Of a DNA stretch of 22,116 nucleotides, positions 13,286 to 19,546 are shown in pieces (within the stretch, counting starts at the first letter, position 1; each line of letters begins with the position of its first letter). Below the pieces are notes generated by a model. It was not told the origin of the DNA, did no database searches, and was given only the letters and a program-made list of their open reading frames with translations. The DNA is from Bacilli bacterium (GTDB taxonomy: Bacteria > Bacillota_I > Bacilli_A > RF39 > UBA660): positions 1 to 22,116 of the forward strand of contig JAAWSW010000015.1 of the NCBI GenBank assembly GCA_022801735.1, read 5' to 3'. The translations under genes and the position numbers were made by a program.

Positions 13286-15383
13286 TTTTATCACCTTTTT
13301 TTGCTAATTTGAAATTTATTAGCCCCTTGTCTTTAATAACGCTATCTACTATTATATCTATTTTTCCACCAACCATATATCTTTTTTTCGTTCTTTTACC
13401 AATAAGACTAAATGTTTGTTCTTGATAAAAATAGTAATCATCATCTAAATCGTCTATTCTAATCATTCCCTCTACCATGTTTGGTAATTCCACATACATT
13501 CCATAATTTGTAACAGTATTAATCATGCCTCTATATACTTCACCTATATGTCCTTCCATATATTCGGCCATTTTCATATCGGTGACATCTCTTTCACACT
13601 CGACTGCGGCTCTTTCTCTTTCTGATGATTGAATAGAAATTTGAAGAAGTTCATTTGTATAATAATTAATTACTTCGTTATTTATTTGATGTTTGAAAAG
13701 ATATGTTCTAAGTAATCTATGTACGGTTAAATCTGGGAACCTTCTTATTGGTGAGGTAAAATGTGTATAACATTTACTACCTAAACCAAAATGTCCTATA
13801 TTTGTATTATCATATACTGCTTTTTTCATACATCTTAGTAACATGGTTGCTAGTATAGGATATTCTTCTTTATCTCTTAATTGGTTTAATATTCCTTGAA
13901 TTGTATATGGGGTTATTTTTCTTAAGTTTGCATTTACTTTATAACCTAGTACGCCAACAAATTTTAAGAAATTCTGTAGTTTTTCTTCATCTGGCATTCC
14001 ATGAACACGATATATAAATGGTAAAGTCATATATGTTATAGTTGTGGCTACTGCTTCATTGGCGGCAATCATAAAGTCTTCTATTAATTTTTCGCCTTCG
14101 CCTCTTTCTCTTTTTTGAATATCTATTGCTTTTCCATTTTCATCAACAATGACTTTTACTTCATCAGTATCAAAGTCTATATATCCTCTTTTAATTTTAT
14201 TTTTTCTAATTATTTTTGCAAGTTCATACATTAGTTTTAGTTTATCAGCATATGGTTCATAACCTTCTGGAATAATATTTTCTTCAATTACTTTATTAAC
14301 ATTTTTATATGTCATTTGAATTCTTGATTTTATAACACTTTCAAATATTTCGTTGGTTATTGTATTTCCATTTTCGTCTATTTCCATGATGCATGAAAGT
14401 GCGAGTCTATCTACATTTGGATTTAATGAACATATTCCATTTGATAATTGATGTGGAAGCATTGGGATAACTCTATCTGCTAGGTATGAACTAGTTCCTC
14501 TCATATATGCTTCTTTTCCTAAAGCACTATTTTCTTTAACATAGTATGATACATCAGCAATATGAACTCCTAATTGGTAGTTCCCATTTTCTAATTTTTC
14601 GATGCTTATTGCATCGTCTATATCTTTTGTATCATCGCCATCTATTGTAAATATAATTTGGTCTCTAAGATCTTTTCTATCTTTTATATCTGCTTCAGTT
14701 ACTTCATTTGGTATTGTTTCTAATTCTTTTAAAACTTCATCTGGGAAAATATCACTGATGTTATATTTTGCAGCAATTGATAATATATCTACGCCTGGGT
14801 CATCTTTATGTCCTAAAATTCTAATTATTTCGCCTTTGTAGTAATTACTTTTTTCTACATTATTACTTATTTTTACAACAACTTTATGTCCTGGAACAGC
14901 ACCTTTAGTATTTTCTTTTTCTATTTCTATGATGATATTTAATTTATCATCATCTAAATCGATGAAATTTTTATTATCTTTAATATAGAATTCACCTACT
15001 AGTAAATCGTTTAAGTTTCTTTGATTGATATGTTTAATAACTGCTTCGTGTTTTTCTTCATTAATAACACTTATAACTACAGTATCTCCATTAATCGCAT
15101 TATTCATATTATTTTTTGAAATATAGTAGTCATCTGTTTCACCTTCAATTACTACAAAACCAAATCCTTTTGGATTTACTATTAAGGTCCCTACTTTTTG
15201 GCTATTGTCATTCCATTTTTCATATTTGCCTTTATTGGTTACTCTTATTTTTAAGTTTTTTTGAAGTTCTATTAGGATTTTGGGTAATTCTTCTTTTTCT
15301 TCTTCTTCCAACTTATCTAAAATTTCTTCATATGTTATTGCTTTATTTTGTCCAGTAATTATATCGTATATTTTTTCTTCCAT
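13254..15383 (-). CDS. rnr: Ribonuclease R
   Basis: A 3'-5' exoribonuclease that degrades structured RNA and works with SmpB/tmRNA on non-stop mRNAs. It has 709 residues from the ATG at 15381-15383: N-terminal winged-helix region (1-60), cold-shock domains (about 63-225), the RNB domain with the metal-binding stretch DGDDTKDIDDAIS (248-260) and SPIRRFPDL later on, then an S1 domain (about 615-690) and a short basic tail. The GTG at 15390-15392 is part of the GAGGTG binding site. It ends on TGA within smpB. The order rnr-smpB-ssrA is conserved in Firmicutes. Confidence 0.95.
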   Translation of the reverse strand: MEEKIYDIITGQNKAITYEEILDKLEEEEKEELPKILIELQKNLKIRVTNKGKYEKWNDNSQKVGTLIVNPKGFGFVVIEGETDDYYISKNNMNNAINGDTVVISVINEEKHEAVIKHINQRNLNDLLVGEFYIKDNKNFIDLDDDKLNIIIEIEKENTKGAVPGHKVVVKISNNVEKSNYYKGEIIRILGHKDDPGVDILSIAAKYNISDIFPDEVLKELETIPNEVTEADIKDRKDLRDQIIFTIDGDDTKDIDDAISIEKLENGNYQLGVHIADVSYYVKENSALGKEAYMRGTSSYLADRVIPMLPHQLSNGICSLNPNVDRLALSCIMEIDENGNTITNEIFESVIKSRIQMTYKNVNKVIEENIIPEGYEPYADKLKLMYELAKIIRKNKIKRGYIDFDTDEVKVIVDENGKAIDIQKRERGEGEKLIEDFMIAANEAVATTITYMTLPFIYRVHGMPDEEKLQNFLKFVGVLGYKVNANLRKITPYTIQGILNQLRDKEEYPILATMLLRCMKKAVYDNTNIGHFGLGSKCYTHFTSPIRRFPDLTVHRLLRTYLFKHQINNEVINYYTNELLQISIQSSERERAAVECERDVTDMKMAEYMEGHIGEVYRGMINTVTNYGMYVELPNMVEGMIRIDDLDDDYYFYQEQTFSLIGKRTKKRYMVGGKIDIIVDSVIKDKGLINFKLAKKGDKNGDKQQESKI

Positions 15384-15403
15384 GTTATGCACCTCTATTA
15401 TTT

Positions 15404-15409
15404 ATTATA
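15404..15409 (-). promoter_or_regulatory. -10 element of the rnr-smpB promoter
   Basis: A perfect TATAAT on the minus strand about 21 nt before the rnr ATG; the -35 region is weak. The other bases of the gap to 15530 are T-rich with no gene visible. Confidence 0.45.
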
Positions 15410-15530
15410 GTCTATTTCTCTAGAAAAATATAGTATTTTAACATTTAAAAGTATTTTATTAAGTTTTTATGTAAATTATTTACTTATTTCCTTTTTTTTT
15501 GTTTACTTTTTTCTAGTTCTTTTTCATCAT

Positions 15531-15559
15531 CAAAAAAGTTTTACTTTTTAGTAAAACTT
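15531..15559 (-). terminator. Terminator of the rmuC/YjdF-like unit
   Basis: AAGTTTTAC and GTAAAACTT (15536-15544, 15551-15559) form a perfect 9-bp stem with a 6-nt loop, followed by a T run on the minus strand; it begins at the base after the stop codon. The plus-strand side is also T-rich, so it could work both ways. Confidence 0.85.
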
Positions 15560-16108
15560 CTATTTTTTTATTTTGATAAGATAGTAACTACTAAAGGCGA
15601 TGGAACCTAAGAACGCTACTATCATGTCCCACATAGTGTCTGATACTCCTGTGGCTACAACTCTTTGTGCATCTCCGCCAAAGAAATGATTACACGTGAA
15701 TTCAAATACTTCCCACATTCCAGCACAGAACCAAGTAAATGATACTATAAATAATATGTTGAATATTTTATTTTTTGTTTTATTATGTTCTAGAATAATA
15801 TAAGCAATATAGGCAGTTAATACACCTGACATGCAATGTGTAATTTTATCAAATCCATCCCACTGGTTATACATTTCTAATCCTACTCCCATATAGTGAG
15901 CTAAAAAGATAAATATAATCCATATAGTTTTAAATCCTTCATTTACTTCTATTTTAAATATTTTCTGTACTATATATGGCATAAATATAGTAAAAGCAAT
16001 ACTAGCATCTTTTAGTATTATTACAATTGTTGTATCTAGTTCTCCTATTACATTTAGGGCACTACAAACTAGTGTTATTAGTATCAATAATATGTTTATT
16101 TTCTTCAT
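15560..16108 (-). CDS. YjdF-like (DUF2238-type) integral membrane protein
   Basis: A 182-residue protein with about five or six transmembrane helices. Conserved polar residues sit in or next to helices: FDKITHCMSG (86-95, D87 and H91), MWEVFEF (131-137) and GVSDTMWDMIVAFLGS (154-169). These match what I recall of YjdF-family proteins (FDR..H...G, WE..E, DT.WDM..A..G). The function is unknown; the buried Asp, His and Glu suggest an enzyme or ion site. Its start lies 47 nt inside the end of rmuC, so the two are co-transcribed. Confidence 0.75.
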   Translation of the reverse strand: MKKINILLILITLVCSALNVIGELDTTIVIILKDASIAFTIFMPYIVQKIFKIEVNEGFKTIWIIFIFLAHYMGVGLEMYNQWDGFDKITHCMSGVLTAYIAYIILEHNKTKNKIFNILFIVSFTWFCAGMWEVFEFTCNHFFGGDAQRVVATGVSDTMWDMIVAFLGSIAFSSYYLIKIKK

Positions 16109-17159
16109 GTTCTATTTGCTCCATTTCTACACTATTAATTGAATTAAATCTTTTTGTTATTTTTTCTGTTGTTGTATGAATGTCTTTTACATCTTTACTT
16201 ACTGTATCTATACTTCTAGATAGTTTATCCCATCTATCTTTATAGCGTTTAAATTCTTCATCTAACATTCTAAGTTCTGTTTGAATAACTTTTGTATATT
16301 TGTCTCTTTCTACATTTTTCATTATTATTTGTAATGTTGTAAGTGTACTCATAAGAGTGGTTGGTCCTGTTATCCAAACTCTCTTTTTATAAGCATAATC
16401 CATTATATCTTGATGATATGCATTTACTTCGGCAAATATTGCTTCTGCTGGTAAAAATAAAATTGCTTGATCTGTTGTTTCATTTGGAATTATATATTTT
16501 GTAGCAATTGCATCTATATGTTTTTTCATATCTTGTTTAAAAAGTTTTTCATATGAATCTCTATGAGTATTTGTTTTATCCACCATATTTTGATAATTTT
16601 CTAATGGAAATTTTGAATCGATAGCAATCATTCCTAGTGGTTCTGGTGCGTTTATTATACAATCTGCAATGGTTCCGTTGCTTAAGGTATATTGAAGATT
16701 ATATACTTTTGTATTATTAGGACCGAATACATTTTCTATAATGTGTTTTAAATTTATTTCACCATATATTCCTCTTGTTTTTTTATCGGTTAATACTGTT
16801 TGAAGTGAAACTATATCATTAGATAAATTATCTATTTTCTTTTGGGCTTCATCTATTTTTGAAAGTCTTTCTAATACAGAGGCAAATGTTTTATTGGTTC
16901 TTTCAAAGTTTTGATCTAATCTTTCGTTTACTTTATCATTAATTTGATTTAATCTATTTTCTATTTTGTCATTTAGTTTTTGGAAGTTATTGTTTGTATT
17001 ATCTGCTAAGTCGCTTTTAAAAACGCCTAATTCTTTTACAACCTCTGTTTCCATTTTTCCTAATCTTTCAGTTATATTTGATTCATTAATATTTTTTGTT
17101 AATGAAATAACACTTACTATTAATATTAGTACTAATAGACCTATTACAATATACTCCAT
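16062..17159 (-). CDS. rmuC: DNA recombination protein RmuC homologue
   Basis: A 365-residue protein: an N-terminal membrane anchor (about 3-20), a long coiled coil (about 28-120) and the RmuC nuclease-like domain with RGIYGEINL (129-137), MIAIDSKFPLENYQ (177-190), ILFLPAEAIFAEV and VWITGPTTLMSTL. In E. coli RmuC limits inversions at short repeats; the biochemical activity is inferred from its PD-(D/E)XK-like fold. The length is typical of Gram-positive members. It has a clean promoter and is the first gene of a two-gene unit. Confidence 0.92.
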   Translation of the reverse strand: MEYIVIGLLVLILIVSVISLTKNINESNITERLGKMETEVVKELGVFKSDLADNTNNNFQKLNDKIENRLNQINDKVNERLDQNFERTNKTFASVLERLSKIDEAQKKIDNLSNDIVSLQTVLTDKKTRGIYGEINLKHIIENVFGPNNTKVYNLQYTLSNGTIADCIINAPEPLGMIAIDSKFPLENYQNMVDKTNTHRDSYEKLFKQDMKKHIDAIATKYIIPNETTDQAILFLPAEAIFAEVNAYHQDIMDYAYKKRVWITGPTTLMSTLTTLQIIMKNVERDKYTKVIQTELRMLDEEFKRYKDRWDKLSRSIDTVSKDVKDIHTTTEKITKRFNSINSVEMEQIEHEENKHIIDTNNTSL

Positions 17160-17183
17160 TTATCATCTTCCTTATCTTTTATA

Positions 17184-17212
17184 ATTATATCTTATATAAC
17201 TATTGTTTTCAA
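17184..17212 (-). promoter_or_regulatory. Promoter of rmuC
   Basis: TTGAAA (17207-17212), exactly 17 nt, TATAAT (17184-17189). AAGGAAG lies before the ATG at 17157-17159; leader about 18 nt. Confidence 0.75.
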
Positions 17213-17221
17213 GTTTAGAAA

Positions 17222-17246
17222 GAAAAAAGTATATTTTTATATACTT
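17222..17246 (-). terminator. Terminator of the small XRE gene
   Basis: AAGTATAT-AAAA-ATATACTT (17227-17246), an 8-bp stem, followed by a T run; the stem includes two bases of the stop codon. Confidence 0.8.
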
Positions 17247-17502
17247 AATGAATTATTTTTTGTACTTCTGGTTCTTCACATAGATCAGATAATTTAATTT
17301 CTAGAACTTGTGATAATCTCCATAAAGTTCCTAATGAAAATGTCTGATGTACATTGTTTTCTATGTTGGAAATAAATTGTTTTGAATAGGTACTTTTTTC
17401 GGCTAATTGTTTTTGTGTCCATCCTTTTTTCTTACGATATTTTCTAATATTTTTTCCTACAAAGTCATATACATAGTTTTCATCATATCTATCGAATTTC
17501 AT
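17245..17502 (-). CDS. Small XRE-family transcriptional regulator
   Basis: An 85-residue DNA-binding protein consisting of little more than one HTH_3 domain: VGKNIRKYRKKKGWTQKQLAEKSTYSKQFISNIENNVHQTFSLGTL (about 15-61), with the recognition helix around SKQFISNIE. The ATG at 17500-17502 follows GGTGAT. The C-terminal EEPEVQKI is encoded by DNA identical, over 25 nt, to part of the TraG-like gene 2.5 kb away. It is downstream of the AbiE pair but separated by a terminator. No clear promoter was found in the roughly 85 nt before it, which carry an imperfect 8-bp hairpin (17546-17564) on the plus strand. Target unknown. Confidence 0.82.
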   Translation of the reverse strand: MKFDRYDENYVYDFVGKNIRKYRKKKGWTQKQLAEKSTYSKQFISNIENNVHQTFSLGTLWRLSQVLEIKLSDLCEEPEVQKIIH

Positions 17503-17582
17503 ACTATCACCATTATTATTTTCCCATATTTTGGCAGTTTGTGGGTGTTATGGTTCGTAGCACTCATAATTATTTTGGTTTT

Positions 17583-17621
17583 AATAAAAAGAAAACTAAA
17601 TTTTTTAGTTATTTAGTTTTC
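17583..17621 (-). terminator. Terminator of the AbiE pair
   Basis: GAAAACTAAAT and ATTTAGTTTTC (17611-17621, 17591-17601) form an 11-bp stem with a 9-nt loop, followed by TTTTTATT on the minus strand, 15 nt after the abiEii stop. It is the core of the left direct repeat. Confidence 0.85.
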
Positions 17622-17629
17622 CTTTGTAA
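17586..17629. repeat. Left 44-bp direct repeat flanking the AbiE pair
   Basis: Matches 19150-19193 at 41 of 44 positions; the first 27 bases are identical. Both copies hold a minus-strand terminator. Together they bracket exactly the abiEii/abiEi genes and their promoter. Confidence 0.9.
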
Positions 17630-17635
17630 TCTATA

Positions 17636-18472
17636 TTATATGGTTTCTAATTCTAGAATGTTTACGATTTGCTCTATGCATTCTAATACTTCTTTATAGG
17701 TTATATTTTTGGCATACTCATATTTTTTATTGTAAATATTCCACCTATTTTGTAAAATTTCACTTTGTTTTAAAATGTTTAATATATTATTAATATCACC
17801 TTTAAAGTTTCTTTTTTCGAAGGTTTTCTGTACTGCATTTCTAAAATTATTTTTATTTATACTATCCCAATTTCTAGTATATATTAAATAGGCATCATAA
17901 TAATCTCTCATTCTTCCATTTAGTTCTACTCTACTAAAAATTGTTTCCAATTTTTCGGCTAAAACGGTCTCAATATTATAGGCCCATAGATTTATTGTTT
18001 TGTCACCTAATATTGGTTTATATTTATATGTAATTGCACCCGGTGTTATTGGATCCCCTGTAGCAATATCAATATGAAACATCTCTTTAATATTTTCTAT
18101 TTCAACTATTATGGTTATTCTAAAACCACCATATTTTTCGTTATCCATAATAGGTGTTATACTTAAACATTTTAGTATGGCATTATCATCTATATTTACA
18201 GAAATAATTTCTTTAATCATCTTTGTTATATTTCCCTTTGTAAAATTATCATTTTTAAAAGCTGTATCTATATCCATTGTACTTCGGCTCTCAACTCCAA
18301 ATAAGGTACTTAAATAAAACCCACCTTTTAATATAAAATTATCCTTATATTTACTCATGGACAATCTTTCTATAAATCTGTCATACATATATAGTCTTAA
18401 TAGTATATTAAAATCTATATTCTTTTGTTTCGAAATTTTTTTTAGTTTATCCTTTAGTTGCATACTATTCAT
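17636..18472 (-). CDS. abiEii: AbiEii/MenT-type nucleotidyltransferase toxin
   Basis: A 278-residue protein of the nucleotidyltransferase AbiEii/AbiGii family, the toxin of type IV-class AbiE systems; related MenT toxins add nucleotides to tRNA. Visible motifs: FILKGGFYLSTLFG (47-59, the KGG loop), then MDIDTAF (66-72) with the two catalytic acids D67 and D69, HIDIATGDPITPGA (133-146), ETVLAEKLETIFSR (168-181) and RMRDYYDAYLI (187-197). All expected residues seem present, so it looks intact. The start overlaps the end of abiEi by 8 nt, implying coupled translation of antitoxin then toxin; no good binding site is seen. A phage-defence role is plausible from the family. Confidence 0.9.
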   Translation of the reverse strand: MNSMQLKDKLKKISKQKNIDFNILLRLYMYDRFIERLSMSKYKDNFILKGGFYLSTLFGVESRSTMDIDTAFKNDNFTKGNITKMIKEIISVNIDDNAILKCLSITPIMDNEKYGGFRITIIVEIENIKEMFHIDIATGDPITPGAITYKYKPILGDKTINLWAYNIETVLAEKLETIFSRVELNGRMRDYYDAYLIYTRNWDSINKNNFRNAVQKTFEKRNFKGDINNILNILKQSEILQNRWNIYNKKYEYAKNITYKEVLECIEQIVNILELETI

Positions 18473-19079
18473 ACATCATACTAATAAAATCTATCACTTC
18501 TTTTTTTATGCCAAGTTGTTCAGCATAAACGGATATTTTGGTTAGATTTTTATCCTTTCTTCTTAAATATTCTTTGACACTGTATTTGATATGCTCTAAA
18601 TCCATTCTCTTTTTTGATTTAATGATATCACAAATACATCTCTCTATATCATAAGCCTTTACTTTATTGCCCATTGGTGTCGTAATTTCTGTAAGGCCCA
18701 ACTGATAGATATCCTTATTGACATAAAATACATTATGTTCTTTCAATTTATTGTTATGGTATGACTTAGTTACTGTTACATCATACTTTGTATCTGGCGC
18801 TTTTATTGAAAGCCCATAAAAATAAAGTGCTGTCATATGAGAGAAAATAACTTTAGGCATACTGTAACTAAATACATAATAAGTATCTTCTATTTTTTTT
18901 GAGTCTATATACAGTCCTTTAGATAATTGCTCAATTTGTCCTCTATCTTTCATAATAGTTAAATACATTCTATGTATGTCAAACATCTCTAATTCTTTTG
19001 TTGTAATGTACCCATTATTGTTTTTCATTATTTCTTGGATAATTTCAATATTGCTTTTTTCCTTAAATTCTTTTACCAT
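18465..19079 (-). CDS. abiEi: AbiEi-type antitoxin and transcriptional repressor
   Basis: A 204-residue partner of the AbiEii toxin. The N-terminal winged helix-turn-helix is IIQEIMKNNNGYITTKELEMFDIHRMYLTIMKDRGQIEQLSKGLY (about 11-56), typical of AbiEi, followed by the alpha/beta C-terminal domain (YVFSYSMPKVIFSHMTALYFYGLS, ITTPMGNKVKAYDIERCICDII). Known AbiEi proteins repress their own promoter through inverted repeats, and a 54-bp dyad overlies this promoter. I chose the ATG at 19077-19079 because AAAGGTG lies 6 nt before it; the GTG at 19086-19088 is part of that site. Confidence 0.88.
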   Translation of the reverse strand: MVKEFKEKSNIEIIQEIMKNNNGYITTKELEMFDIHRMYLTIMKDRGQIEQLSKGLYIDSKKIEDTYYVFSYSMPKVIFSHMTALYFYGLSIKAPDTKYDVTVTKSYHNNKLKEHNVFYVNKDIYQLGLTEITTPMGNKVKAYDIERCICDIIKSKKRMDLEHIKYSVKEYLRRKDKNLTKISVYAEQLGIKKEVIDFISMMYE

Positions 19080-19089
19080 CTTCATCACC

Positions 19090-19143
19090 TTTATTGACGT
19101 TTATACTGATATTTTATCGTGTTTCAGTGTGAATGTCAATAAA
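19090..19143 (-). promoter_or_regulatory. AbiE promoter inside a 54-bp dyad (probable AbiEi operator)
   Basis: TTGACA (19134-19139), 17 nt, TAAAAT (19111-19116). Outer arms TTTATTGAC (19090-19098) and GTCAATAAA (19135-19143) are perfect complements, as are inner arms ACTGA (19105-19109) and TCAGT (19124-19128). Both pairs share the centre 19116.5. The -35 is within an outer arm. Confidence 0.75.
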
Positions 19144-19149
19144 ACAATT

Positions 19150-19193
19150 AAAAAGAAAACTAAATTTTTTAGTTATCTAGTTTACTTTTGTAA
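19150..19193. repeat. Right 44-bp direct repeat flanking the AbiE pair; also the rhodanese terminator
   Basis: Matches 17586-17629 at 41 of 44 positions. On the minus strand AAACTAGAT pairs with ATTTAGTTT (one G:U), followed by TTTTT, so it still works as a terminator. It covers the stop and final codons of the rhodanese gene. Confidence 0.88.
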
Positions 19194-19463
19194 CAGCCAT
19201 GCTTCATATCCACCTATAACATTAACTGTGTTATATCCTTGATTTCTTAGGATTTGACATAGTTTTTGTGATGTTATACCGTGTTGGCAATATAAATAGT
19301 ATATTTGATTTTTATCTAAGTATTTTTGTGGATTTATCATTAATTCTTTTGAATTAATATTTTTTGAATTTGGCATATGATTGTTATTATAGTTTTCCAT
19401 TCCTCTGATATCTATAATATTTGGATTAGATAATTTTAATAGATCAGATACTGAAATATTCAA
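19182..19463 (-). CDS. Single-domain rhodanese-like protein
   Basis: A small sulfurtransferase-fold protein that can carry a persulfide on its active-site cysteine. From the TTG at 19461-19463 it has 93 residues: NIIDIRGMENYNNNHMPNSKNI (16-37) and the active-site loop YCQHGITS with Cys59, then YNTVNVIGGYEAW near the end, all standard rhodanese blocks. I prefer this TTG: GAGGTGAT precedes it by a normal distance, and the GTG at 19470-19472 is part of that site and almost at the predicted transcription start. It lies between the TraG-like gene and the AbiE cassette with its own promoter. The sulfur acceptor is unknown. Confidence 0.85.
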   Translation of the reverse strand: MNISVSDLLKLSNPNIIDIRGMENYNNNHMPNSKNINSKELMINPQKYLDKNQIYYLYCQHGITSQKLCQILRNQGYNTVNVIGGYEAWLLQK

Positions 19464-19480
19464 ATTTATCACCTCGATAT

Positions 19481-19519
19481 ATTATATGATTGTATTTATT
19501 TTTAATAGCGGCTATTAAA
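19481..19519 (-). promoter_or_regulatory. Rhodanese promoter with upstream palindrome
   Basis: TATAAT at 19481-19486; the -35 is weak and is overlapped by a perfect 9+1+9 palindrome, TTTAATAGCCGCTATTAAA on the minus strand (19501-19519), which looks like an operator. The predicted leader is only about 11 nt. Confidence 0.5.
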
Positions 19520-19546
19520 ACAAAAAAGAATGTTTTCACATTCTTT
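19515..19546 (-). terminator. Terminator of the TraG-like gene
   Basis: AAAGAATGT-GAAA-ACATTCTTT (19525-19546 on the minus strand), a perfect 9-bp stem with a GAAA tetraloop, then TTTTGTTTT; the stem includes part of the stop codon. Confidence 0.85.

Noticed and set aside
15420..15530. T-rich gap before rnr as a possible small RNA gene
   Set aside because: Only AT-rich sequence with no paired promoter and terminator; nothing supportable.
17503..17580. Regulatory RNA upstream of the XRE gene
   Set aside because: The hairpin 17546-17564 pairs well only on the plus strand, opposite to the gene, and no promoter or T tract accompanies it.
17586..19193. Insertion sequence around the AbiE genes
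   Set aside because: The flanking repeats are direct, not inverted, and no transposase or integrase is present.
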